Assembly: GCF_000003195.3 (NCBI RefSeq)
Contig: NC_012870.2
Span: 53,464,049-53,528,048, forward strand
Length of the DNA: 64,000 nt
Direction of reading: 5' to 3'
Source: Sorghum bicolor
Lineage: Eukaryota; Streptophyta; Magnoliopsida; Poales; Poaceae
Positions within the stretch are counted from its first letter, which is position 1. The number at the start of each line of letters is the position of its first letter. The position numbers and the translations under genes were made by a program. Shown here one piece after another: positions 31,560 to 42,914 of this stretch. Below the pieces are notes generated by a model. It was given only the letters and a program-made list of their open reading frames with translations, was not told where the DNA came from and ran no database searches.

Positions 31560-34110
31560 TGTAACGTCTAAAAAATTCACATTCAAAAATCACTCGTATT
31601 AAAAATTATTTTCAAAATATATTTCAAAAACTATAAAATAATTTGAGCTCTATAGTATCTCCATCTAATCCATCCATATTTTTCGCGCACAAATAACAGC
31701 GAGTACCAGCAAGCTTACATGCAAGAAAACATACCAGTGCACCTACACGAATATATATCTCATGCATGCATGCAGGACATGCCACCGTCCATTTCCATGC
31801 ACCTGCATGCAAGGACACGGTGATTAGGCACCGTCCATTTGCATGCATCGTGCATGCAAATTAGGCACCGACCATGCGCTACAGTAGCATTCTTAATGGC
31901 ACGCAGCTGAGCGCTTTGGCCTATAAAAAGCCAGCCTCGGGTGCTCACTCTCACCACCCGAGAAACACGTTCACTCACTCGCTCACTCGCTCTCACTTCG
32001 CGTATATCGTATACGGCCATACGCACAAGCCGAGCTCGACTGTCGTCGCAAGACGAGGTGAGCAGCTCATGAGCATCTCCTTGCTCTTCTCTGTCTTTCT
32101 GTAGTATTTTCCTGTATTTTTTTTTGTATTTGTCTATACCGATTCACTGCCAAGAACTCCACGAATAGAACCATGACATACAGAAGAGCTCTAATGACCC
32201 CTGCTAATTTCTCTCTAACCATGCATGCGTGGGCCATAAGCATTAACTCCAAATAGTACATGCATGCACCATGCACTAACAGCCAAAAATCATCTCGTGA
32301 AGCATCCATTCCTTAATCATCGTTAGCCTTTTTCGCATGATTAAATTCCGGCCATTTCATAAATGCCACATGCTAACACTGATTTTAATAATTCTTTTTC
32401 CTAAATTCATCTAAAATCATGATCTACCTTCCATATTAATTTCATGATTTTTGGAGCTCATTTGAATTTATATGATTATTTATCTGTGCCTGTTGTTTGT
32501 GTCGTTCGTCGCGTATTTTAGTTGACGGAGTGAACGAGCCGGAAAACGAGAACGTTGGAGACGAGTACCGCGAGTTTGACGCCGAGGACCCGGACTGTCA
32601 GCAAGAGTTTGCTGAGGACGCCGACGGAGGCAAGTCCAACCGATTCCCTTTGATGCATATTGATCCTATTTTTAAACACAACCCGTAGAAGCCGTTTTAA
32701 ATATTGCATGTACGATATATGTACGAAGTATTTTGGCTACTTAGTTTAAACCTGTTGAATAACCATCCTTGAATTGATATTACTCGATAATTGTCTTGTT
32801 CGAACCTACGAACAAATAATATGCTATGACACAAATATAAATATTTAGTATGCTTAGGACTTGTTACTCATCCTGGATACTCATCGCTATATTTTTTTCA
32901 AATATAATGATTTTAAAAGTAAAAGGTGTGAGTGGTGAAAATAAATTGTGGGTATTGTGAAAAGGGTAATAAACAAGTTATAGATGTGATCGCTATAGAG
33001 ATGGGGAAGGATGGGATCCCTCTTGGGGGATGTCTTGGTGTTGTGGCTTATACCTTGCGGGGTTAAGCATGAAGATATCCGCCTTGTCTCGATTAAGGAC
33101 TGAGTTGATGATTCATCTTGCCTAACTCATTTATCGTACAACCACTCGCCTTGCATGGGAAAGGCTTAGTCTAAATCCCTCTAGTTAGTATGGCAATCAC
33201 CTGGAGGCAGGTGTGCAACGGGACACTAAGTGATGTATGTGAAATTGTGGAAATGTATGAAAAGAGCTTTGTGAATTATTATGTTATCATGAGATGTGGC
33301 CTTAGTGTTCCCGTGGTGAGCGCCATTACTTAGCTATGGAGGGTAATGACTTTGATGGATCTGTGCTTGCACGATGGTGTAAGTTATGGTATCCTACTTG
33401 TGGGAAAAGTGTACAACCTCTGCAGAGTGTAAATCTATCTGGATAGCCGTGTCCGCGGTCTCGGACGGGTTATGGTTTGGTTTCAACAACTAGATGGGTT
33501 GGTATGAGTGAAAACATGTGAGAGAGTGTGATTTTGGAAATAAATGATTGACTGCCATTGTGTTGTGGGAACAAGGGTTCAACAACACTTAAAATTGTGA
33601 TCAAACCTCCATTTTTAGAAATACTATCATATGTGGAAAAAGAGGTCTTTTACAACAGTATTTGTGAAATGAAACCTTGCACGTGTAAAAAGATAGCTTT
33701 ATGCAAATAAAACTAAGCCTCATCCTTGATTTATCCATATGTATATATATTGTTAACCCCTTCCGTAGGGAAAGGTTGGATTTGCTGAGTACTTTGTACT
33801 CACCCTTGCTTTATTAAACAGAGGAAGATCCGGACTTCGATCCCGAAGTGGTGTTCGAGTAAGGTCGTGTTTGCACCCAACTAAGCCTGTGGCATTGGGA
33901 CTCGTCAGATGTTCGATGGCGATATCGTTTGTTTCTGGGTCCTTTGGACCTATGTTGTATTTTGGTGTCTTCTTATTATAGCGTGCCTTCCTTGTCTACG
34001 CTTACCGAGACTACTGCGCTGAAACTTATCTGATGTAATAAATGTGTTACTAGCCTCCTGGGACTAGTATTGTATCACATTTGAGTTGCTGGTTTACCAG
34101 GGGCGCTTCA
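31560..34110 (+). repeat. 5' LTR of the Tekay element
   Basis: 2551 bp, TGTAACGTC...GGGGCGCTTCA. The predicted promoter TATA box is TATAAAAA at 31922-31929, in GGCCTATAAAAAGCC. Small open frames inside recur in the other LTR but show no known domain. Confidence 0.9.
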
Positions 34111-34112
34111 GG

Positions 34113-34124
34113 TGGTATCGGAGC
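34113..34124 (+). promoter_or_regulatory. Tekay primer-binding site
   Basis: TGGTATCGGAGC, two bases after the 5' LTR, complementary to the initiator tRNA-Met 3' end with a single change from TGGTATCAGAGC. Confidence 0.75.
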
Positions 34125-34261
34125 CGTAGTTGGCTGTAGGACGCGACCTTAGGCTTTTCTGGACCAGTATTTTACTAAATAAATGTATTTTACAAAAGTT
34201 CTTACCCTCTTCCCTCTATTTGAAAAAAAAGAAAATATTTACTCTCATCTATGTCTCTCAG

Positions 34262-35176
34262 ATGGCAGAAGGAGTTTGGACCAGCAGTTACTGTCTAAGT
34301 GTAGAAGGCTTTCCCAAGCTCTTGTATGCTACCATGCAGAAACATGGAATCAAGGATCGCCCAGAATTTGAAGGCAGGGAATATCAAGAGCATGAGACCG
34401 AGCGGTGTGAAGTTATCGTCTATATTGGGAAAAGTGAGGACTTCCCTAACATAGCTGAAGCTTGGAGCATGACTGCGACCGGGTTTCGGTTTGCAGATAC
34501 ATATCAAGCCGTCGCCCGCAAAGCCTTGAGGTACCTATGCCAGATCTATGAGAAGCCCATCACTCGTACACCCATGAGGTTCTTTCCACCCGACGAAAAA
34601 GACCGACCAGTTTGGAGGACCCGCATGGAGCTCTTGCAAGGACGTTACTCACTTGAAGATGACCCAACTGTGGTATTCATGACCACATACCTACTTGCTC
34701 TAGATAAGCAATATGATGAGCAGGCCTCAGAGTTAAGGAAGTGCATCCATCGTGCAGAGGAAGCCGAGATCATAGTTAGAAAGCTCCATGTGCAGCTTGC
34801 AGAAGCTCAGGCCCAAGAAGCTGCAGCCGAGAGTCGTGAAACTGCCATTGCTGAAGTCTTGAAGGCAGCTGAAGACCGCCATGCTCAGGAGTTGAAGGAT
34901 GCCTACGTTATCACCAGGATCAAAAGAAGAATGTTAGCAGTGGAAGACCAAGAGCCCATAGTCCTAAAAGGAATCCCAATCATGTCCCTAAAAATCAAAA
35001 GAAAGATAGACATAGAAGGGCCATCAGCTCCCCCACCCACAGAAGCCTCTCATGAAGTTTTAGAGTTGGAGCCCAGTAAGGAAGAAGGATTTCCCCTCCT
35101 CACCCAGCCACCACCGAAAGAAGACGGTGACCCACCTCTTAGTGCAAAGGAAGAACCACAGATGCCGGAAGCATGA
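34262..35176 (+). CDS. Extra ORF upstream of gag (unknown function)
   Basis: An intact frame of 304 residues, starting MAEGVWTSSYCLSVEGFP, lies between the primer-binding site and gag. The N-terminal half has a compact conserved-looking block: CEVIVYIGKSEDFPNIAEAW, then GFRFADTYQAVARKALRYLC. Residues about 155-230 are an alanine/glutamate-rich predicted coiled coil, and the tail is proline-rich and acidic. No catalytic motif is visible. Additional ORFs before gag are known in some plant gypsy lineages. The role of this one is not established, and I cannot assign it. The upstream in-frame extension to 34130 is less likely because it starts with the primer region. Confidence 0.65.
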   Translation: MAEGVWTSSYCLSVEGFPKLLYATMQKHGIKDRPEFEGREYQEHETERCEVIVYIGKSEDFPNIAEAWSMTATGFRFADTYQAVARKALRYLCQIYEKPITRTPMRFFPPDEKDRPVWRTRMELLQGRYSLEDDPTVVFMTTYLLALDKQYDEQASELRKCIHRAEEAEIIVRKLHVQLAEAQAQEAAAESRETAIAEVLKAAEDRHAQELKDAYVITRIKRRMLAVEDQEPIVLKGIPIMSLKIKRKIDIEGPSAPPPTEASHEVLELEPSKEEGFPLLTQPPPKEDGDPPLSAKEEPQMPEA

Positions 35177-35540
35177 TCCACCTGAACACCAAGGGAATGA
35201 AGCCGTTCTGTTCGAAGAAGTTGAAGAATAGTAGCACCTAGTTCCTCCTTATGTCTTTGGGAAGTGAAGTTTACTTCACTTTTGTTCAACCCCCAAAGTA
35301 GATGAATCGTATTGTAGTACGCTTATTTTCTCCATTACTATGTTATAAACCGCCCTCTTATTCAAAATATATATTTGTGCTTGTTGGTTGTGCTAAATAA
35401 TTGAGTGCTCTATGTTGTTCCCTTACGGGATAGCAAGTCTTAAAACTTGCACCTTTTTAAAATATAATGCCTTAACAAAAAAAACAACATCACTCAATAG
35501 ATCTAACCCTTATCTAATGCTTTCTCATCTTAACCAACAG

Positions 35541-36800
35541 ATGCCTCCCAAACCAGCTACCCGCTCTCAACCAAGTGGTCGTGCAGCTAGTAGACAAAGC
35601 CAAAATCTAAATGGAAGTCAAGCCAATGCAAATGTTGATGGTATTAATGAAGATGAAGTGAGTTAGACTAGGAACCATAATGAAGGAGATGGCTTGCCCC
35701 CTCCACCAGCAATTGACTTAGCACAAGTCATGGCAACTCAGACTCACCTTCTGGAGACCTTGGCTCAAGGCATGAACCGCCCTAGGAACAACCGTGGAGT
35801 CGGAGTCCAAGACAAGATGACTGAGTTCATGAGGCTTAAGCCACCCACCTTTACTGGATCGGACAACCCCATGGAAGCAGATGATTGGCTTAAGGTGATT
35901 GAAAGGAAGTTGGACACAATCCACTGCAATGGAAGGGATAGAGTTCTGCTAGCATCTCATCAGCTGACAGGAATTGCCCTTTCTTGGTGGGAAGCCTATA
36001 GTGGAGCTGTGGACAATGCCAACACGATCACATGGGAAGAATTTGTGGACGAATTCTGCTGGTACCACATTCCTGATGGGATCATGAAGCTGAAGGCTGA
36101 TGAATTTCGCAACTTAAAGCAAGGAAATAAAACTCTGAGTGAATACATCTTCCAATTCACTGAGTTGTCTCGCTATGCCCCAGAATTGGTCAACACTAAT
36201 GCCAAGAAGCAGACAAAGTTCATAGAAGGATTAACCTGTGAGCTTAGAACCCTCATGACCCCATAGATCTATCCAGACTTCAACACCTTGATGAATAGGA
36301 CCATTCTGACTGATGTGGCCAAGACCGAAGAATGGAAAGAAATCAAGCGCAAGTTTCTAGAGCGCAAGGTTCAAGATGGTGCTAGATCCCAGAGGCTAAA
36401 AACCTTTAGCCAACCAAGCCGGCGGACTCAAGCCCCAATGCAATTTCGCTCTCCTGCTAGTGTCTCCAATAACCAAATGTAGTCATTATATCAACCCAAG
36501 ACAACCTATCAGAATCAAACTTATGGCAAGGCTCAACAGAACAGCACTGGTCAAGTCACAAACAATGTCAGAACTTGCTTTAATTGCCATGAGACTGGAC
36601 ACTACATTGCCAACTGTCCCTACAAGAACAACCCACCAGCAGTATCCACTCAGTCCCACACAGTTAATGGACCAAGACCTACAGTGTCTGGAGTCAACCG
36701 TGGTTTCCCTCGCAACAATAGCAACACCAACAATAATAGCCAGATGATGAAGCAACCTCAACAATCCTTTGGTAGAGCCCGTGTCAACCATATTCATTCT
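35541..36800 (+). pseudogene. Tekay gag
   Basis: It starts MPPKPATRSQPSGR and has the gag core FMRLKPPTFTGSDNPMEADD, LLASHQLTGIALSWWEAY, FRNLKQGNKTLSEYIFQF and KQTKFIEGL. A CCHC knuckle [14 protein letters not shown] lies at about 36577. Three in-frame TAG stops (35664, 36264, 36480) fall in an otherwise open frame. The latter two sit where glutamine is expected (LMTP-Q-IYPDF and NQM-Q-SLYQ). Confidence 0.85.
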
Positions 36801-39800
36801 CAGGATGCTCAGACTGCTTCAGGAGTGGTACTTGGTGAGTTCTTAGTCGATTCAGTACTTGCAACAGTATTATTTGATTCTAGAGCATCACATTCATTCA
36901 CATCATCAAGTTTTGTTGAGAAGCATCAAATACCCACAGTACTACTAAAGTTACCCCTAATAACCCGAACGCCTGGGTCTGACATCAAATGTCATCTAGG
37001 TTGTTCAAATGTAAGGATCATTCTAAGTGGGGTAGTTTTCTTAGCAGACTTAGTAGTGCTCAAGTCCAAAGGAATAGATGTTATCCTTGGAATGGATTGG
37101 TTATCCAGACACAATGGAATTATTAGTTGTGCAACCAAGGAAGTATCATTAGTTAACCATGAAGGGATTAAAGTGAAATGCCAAACCCGAGGGTCTAAAG
37201 TTAATCCAATAGTCTTCAACTTGGATGCAAGAACCATAGAGGAAGTACCTATAGTGCAAGAATACTCTGATGTATTTCCTGAGGAACTACCTGGAATGCC
37301 ACCAGACAGGGATATAGAGTTCATCATTGATCTTATCCCCGGGACTGCCCCCATAGCCAAGAGACCTTACAGAATGGCTCCGGCAGAGTTAGCTGAACTA
37401 AAAGAGCAGCTAAGAGAATTGCAGCAGAAAGGTTATATTAGACCTAGTTCTTCACCATGGGGAGCCCCAGTCTTGTTTGTGAAGAAGAAAGATGGAAGTA
37501 TGAGGATGTGTGTGGATTATAGGTCCCTAAATGAAGTCACCATCAAGAATAAGTATCCCCTACCAAGGATAGATGACCTTTTTGATCAGCTTAAAGGAGC
37601 CAAGTAGTTCTCTAAGATTGATTTGAGATCAGGTTATCACCAACTCAAGATCAAGAATAGTGATGTCCCCAAGACAGCCTTTGTAACCAGATATGGACAA
37701 TACGAGTTTACAGTGATGTCTTTTGGATTAACCAATGCCCCTGCCTATTTCATGAACCTCATGAATAAGGTATTCATGGAAGAGTTAGATAAGTTTGTTG
37801 TAGTCTTCATTGATGACATACTTATCTACTCTAAGAGTGCTGAAGAACATGGGCAACACTTGAGAGTAGTGTTGCAAAAGCTAAGAAGACACAAGTTGTA
37901 TGCTAAATTCAGCAAATGTGAATTTTGGCTTGAGAAGGTTGCATTTCTAGGCCACATCTTGACAGCTGAAGGAGTTGCAGTTGACCCTGAGAAAGTAGAA
38001 GCTGTCTCCCATTGGCAGCAACCCACCAATGTGAGTGAGGTTAGAAGTTTTCTTAGATTAGCTGGATATTATCAAAGGTTTATAGAAGGATTTTCCAAGA
38101 TAGCCAGACCCATCACAGAGCTTCTTAGGAAGGATAAGAAATTCACTTGGACAGAATCATGTGAGAAGGGTTTCCAAGAGTTGAAGAAGAGACTGACAAC
38201 AGCACCAGTGTTAACTTTGCCAGACATTCACCAAGATTTCATCATATACTGTGATGCCTCAAGACAAGGTTTAGGATGAGTTCTCATGCAAGGAGGAAAA
38301 GTGGTTGCTTATGCATCCCGTCAGCTTAGACCTCATGAGCAAAATTACCCTACCCATGACTTGGAGTTAGCAGCGATAGTACATGCTCTCAAGATTTGGA
38401 GACACTACCTCATTGGAAACAAGTGTGAAATCTAAACTGATCACAAGAGTTGGAAGTACATCTTCACACAGTCAGACTTGAACCTAAGGCAAAGAAGATG
38501 GTTAGAATTAATCAAGGACTATAACCTTGAGATTCATTACCACCAAGGAAAGGCCAACGTGGTAGCAGATGCCCTAAGCAGAAGGTCATATGGTCAGCAG
38601 TTGGTGCCTAAGAACACTCACCTACAAGAAGAGATAGCACAGTTGAACATGCATATAGTACGTCAACCTCAAAATGGCAGTCTGATGGTGCAGCCAACTC
38701 TTGTGGAAGAAATCAAGCACACACAAAATAAGGATAAGGATCTGATGAAGATTTGTGAGCAAACTGGAGAAAATAAAGCTCCATACTTTAGAGTGGATAA
38801 CAAAGGAGTATTGTGGTGTAAAAACAGGATTTGTGTGCCTAAGGAGGGAAAGTTTCAAGAATTAATCCTTGATGAAGCCCATAACTCAGCTTATTCTATC
38901 CACCCTGGTGCCACCAGGATGTACATGGACCTAAAAGAAAGGTATTGGTGGAATGACATGAAAGCTGATGTGGCACGATTTGTTGCACAGTGTGATGTTT
39001 GCCAAAGGGTTAAAGCAGAGCATCAGAAACCAGCAGGCTTGCTCCAGCCATTGCCTATTCCTGTTTGGAAATGGGATGAGATAGGCATGGATTTTGTGAA
39101 TGGATTACCCAAAACTCTGAAAGGAAATGATTCAATATGGGTAATAGTGGACCGTCTTACCAAGGTTGCTCACTTCATACCTGTGCGCACCAAATATAGT
39201 GGAGACAAGTTAGCCCAGTTATATGTGGATAACATAGTCAAATTGCATGGTGTGCCAAGTAGGATTGTATCTGACCGAGCCACCCAATTTACCTCTAAGT
39301 TCTGGAAAAGTTTGCATGAAGCTATGGGAACCAAGCTAGATTTTAGCTCAGCTTATCATCCTCATACAGATGGTTAGACTGAAAGAAAAATCAGATTATG
39401 GAAGATATGCTAAGAGCATGTGTGCTCACATATGGTAAAGATTGGGAGAAAAGCCTAACTTATGCAGAGTTCTCCTATAATAACAGTTACCAAGCAAGTT
39501 TGGGCATGTCACCTTTTGAGGCTCTATATGGAAGAAAATGTAGAACCCCATTGATGTGGTCAGAAGTTGGAGAACGAACTTTGCTTGGACCAGCCCTTAT
39601 AAAAGAAGCAGAAGATCGTGTAGCTGAAATCAGAGAAAAATTGAAAGAGGCACAATCACGTCAAAAGAGCTATTCTGATAAAAGAAGGCGAGAGTTAAGT
39701 TTTGCAGTTAGAGATTTTGTGTATGTAAAAGTCTCTCCTATTTGAGGAACTCGAAGGTTCCAAGTCAGAGGCAAGCTAGCACCTCGGTATATTGGACCAT

Positions 39801-40213
39801 ATCAAGTATTACAGAGGATTGGTGTTGTAGCTTATCGTGTTCGGCTACCTGAAGAAATGTCAGATATACACAATGTGTTTCATGTCTCCCAATTGAAGAA
39901 ATGTCTCAGAGTACCAGAGGAACAAATATCGCCAGACACGGTTGATTTACAAGACAACCTAAGATATCAAGAAGTGCCAATAAAAATCCTAGATACAGTC
40001 ACCAAACAAACTCGAACGACAACAGTCCGAATTTGTCGTGTTCAGTGGAGTAGACACACTGAAGCGAAAGCAACATGGGAAAGAGAAGATGCCCTGAGAA
40101 AAGAGTTTCCTCATCTATTTAGGACCCAGCCGAATCTCGAGGACGAGATTCCTTTTAAGTGGGGTAGGTTTGTAACATCCCAAAAATTCACATTCAAAAA
40201 TCACTCGCATTAA
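36801..40213 (+). pseudogene. Tekay pol: protease, RT, RNase H, integrase, chromodomain-like tail
   Basis: The protease is at about 36860-37130 with active site FDSRASHSF (the DSG triad reads DSR) and [15 protein letters not shown] (37380-38000) has [31 protein letters not shown] and [10 protein letters not shown]. RNase H starts at [12 protein letters not shown] (about 38250). Integrase has a zinc end [16 protein letters not shown] (about 38880-39010), [20 protein letters not shown] and HPHTDG. The C-terminal tail carries RVQWSRHTEAKATWER. Breaks are TAG at 37605, TGA at 38277, TAA at 38433, TAG at 39375, a 1-nt loss near 39385 and TGA at 39743. The reading frame runs 43 bp into the 3' LTR. 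Confidence 0.85.
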
Positions 40214-42718
40214 AAATTATTTTCAAAATATATTTCAAAAACTATAAAATAATTTGAGCTCTATAGTATCTCCATCTAATCTATCTATATTTTTCGCGCA
40301 CAAATAACAGCGAGTACCAGCAAGCTTACATGCAAGAAAACATACCAGTGCACCTACACGAATATATATCTCATGCATGCATGCAGGACATGCCACCGTC
40401 CATTTCCATGCACCTGCATGCAAGGACACGGTGATTAGGCACCGTCCATTTGCATGCATCGTGCATGCAAATTAGGCACCGACCATGCGCTACAGTAGCA
40501 TTCTTAATGGCACGCAGCTGAGCGCTTTGGCCTATAAAAAGCCAGCCTTGGGTGCTCACTCTCACCACTCGAGAAACACGTTCACTCACTCGCTCACTCG
40601 CTCTCACTTCGCGTATACCGTATACGGCCATACGCACAAGCCGAGCTCGACTGTCGTCGCAAGATGAGGTGAGCAACTCATGAGCATCTCCTTGCTCTTC
40701 TCTGTCTTTCTGTAGTATTTTCCTGTATTTTTCTTTGTATTTGTCTGTACCGATTCACTGCCAAGAACTCCACGAATAGAACCATGACATACAGAAGAGC
40801 TCTAATGACCCCTGCTAATTTCTCTCTAACCATGCATGCGTGGGCCATAAGCATTAACTCCAAATAGTACATGCATGCACCATGCACTACCAGCCAAAAA
40901 TCATCTCGTGAAGCATCCATTCCTTAATCATCGTTAGCCTTTTTCGCATGATTAAATTCCGGCCATTTCACAAATGCCACATGCTAACTCTGATTTTAAT
41001 AATTCTTTTTCCTAAATTCATCTAAAATCATGATCTACCTTCCATATTAATTTCATGATTTTTGGAGCTCATTTGAATTTATATGATTATTTATCTGTGC
41101 CTGATGTCTGTGTCGTTGGTCGCGTATTTTAGTAGACGGAGTGAACGAGCCGGAAAACGAGAACATTGGAGACGAGTACCGCGAGTTTGACGCCGAGGAC
41201 CTGGACTGTCAGCAAGAGTTTGCTGAGGACGCCGACGGAGGCAAGTCCAACCGATTCTCTTTGATGCATATTGATCCTATTTTTAAACACAACCTGTAGA
41301 AGCCGTTTTAAATATTGCATGTACGATATATGTACGAGTATTTTCGCTGCTTAGTTTAAACCTGTTGAATAACCATCCTTGAATTGATATTACTCGATAA
41401 TTGTCTTGTTCGAACCTAGGAACAAATAATATGCTATGACAAAAATATTATTATTTAGTATGCTTAGGACTTGTTACTCATTCTGGATACTCATCGCTAT
41501 ATTTTTTTCAAATATAATGATTTTAAAAGTAAAAGGTATGAGTGGTGAAAATAAATTGTGGGTATTGTGAAAATGGTAATAAACAAGTTATAGATGTGAT
41601 CACTATAGAGATGGGGCGGATGGGATCCCTGTTGGGGGATGTCTTGGTGTTGTGGCTTATACCTTGCGGGGTTAAGCAAGAAGATATCCGCCTTGTCTCG
41701 ATTAAGGACTGAGTTGATGATTCATCTTGCCTAACTCATTTATCGTACAACAACTCTCCTTGCATGGGAAAGGCTTAGTCTAAATCCCTCTAGTTAGTAT
41801 GGCAATCACCTCGAGGTAGGTGTGCAACGGGACACTAAGTGATGTGTGTGAAATTGTGGAAATGTATGAAAAGAGCTTTGTGAATTATTGTGGTATCATG
41901 AGATGTGGCCTTAGTGTTCCCGTGGTGAGCGCCATTATTTAGCTATGCAGGGTAATGACTTTGATGGATCTGTGCTTGCACGACGGTGTAAGTTATGGTA
42001 TCCTACTTGTGGGAAAAGTGTACAACCTCTGCAGAGTGTAAATCTATCTGGATAGCCGTGTCCGCGGTCTCGGACGGGTTATGGTTTGGTTTCAACAACT
42101 AGATGGGTTGGTATGAGTGAAAACATGTGAGAGAGTGTGATTTTGGAAATAAATGGTTGACTGCCATTATGTTGTGGGAACAAGGGTTCAACAACACTTA
42201 AAATTATGATCAAACCTCCATTTTTAGAAATACTATCATATGTGGAAAAGAGGTCTTTTACAACAGTATTTGTGAAATGAAACCTTGCATGTGTAAAAAG
42301 ATAGCTTTATGCAAATAAAACTAAGCCTCATCCTTGATTTATGCATGTGCATATATATTGTTAACCCCTTTCGTAGGGAAAGGTTGGATTTGCTGAGTAC
42401 TTTGTACTCACCTTTGCTTTATTAAACAGAGGAAGATCCGGACTTCGATCCCGAAGTGGCGTTCGGGTAAGGTCGTGTCTGCACCCAACTAAGCCTGTGG
42501 CATTGGGACTCGCCAGATGTTCGATGGCGATATCGTTTGTTTCTGGGTCCTTTGGACCTATGTTGTATTTTGGTGTCTTATTTTTATAGCGTGACTTCCT
42601 TGTCCACGCTTACCGAGACTACTGCGCTGAAACTTATCTGATGTAATAAATGTGTTACTAGCCTCCTGGGACTAGTATTGTATCACATTTGAGTTCCTAG
42701 TTTACCAGGGGCGCTTCA
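40171..42718 (+). repeat. 3' LTR of the Tekay element
   Basis: 2548 bp, TGTAACATCCC...GGGGCGCTTCA, preceded by the purine-rich AAGTGGGGTAGGT. Its TATA box is at 40533-40540. Target duplication CGCCG follows at 42719. Confidence 0.9.
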
Positions 42719-42914
42719 CGCCGGTGCCTTCGGCACTGGTCCCTCCTCAGGGTACAATCTTAAACGATTGTTTTTCGTTTTCAGTATGTCTGTTGTAGTT
42801 GCAGTAGTTCTTGCAATGTTTATCTCTAATCTGAGTAGTGATAAAATTGCACACGTGCACATATATGCCACCACTATATTATGCGTAATTTTCTGGATTA
42901 AATCAAACATTAAA

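Larger units (their letters stand above)
31560..42718 (+). mobile_element. Tekay-type chromovirus (Ty3-gypsy) nested in the copia 5' region
   Basis: LTRs of about 2.55 kb (31560-34110 and 40171-42718) are flanked by the exact duplication CGCCG (31555-31559 and 42719-42723). The interior has a Met-tRNA-like primer site, an extra ORF upstream of gag, and gag-pol with a C-terminal chromodomain-like tail. All are on the plus strand and in one frame for most of the length. The LTRs are very similar, so the insertion is fairly young, yet the coding region carries several stops and a mutated protease triad. Confidence 0.9.

Noticed and set aside
31290..31586. Minus-strand 98-codon frame
   Set aside because: Lies in the copia LTR/leader across the Tekay junction; composition-driven.
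31874..32309. Small frames repeated at 40485-40920
   Set aside because: They recur only because the two Tekay LTRs are copies of each other; no domain is visible.
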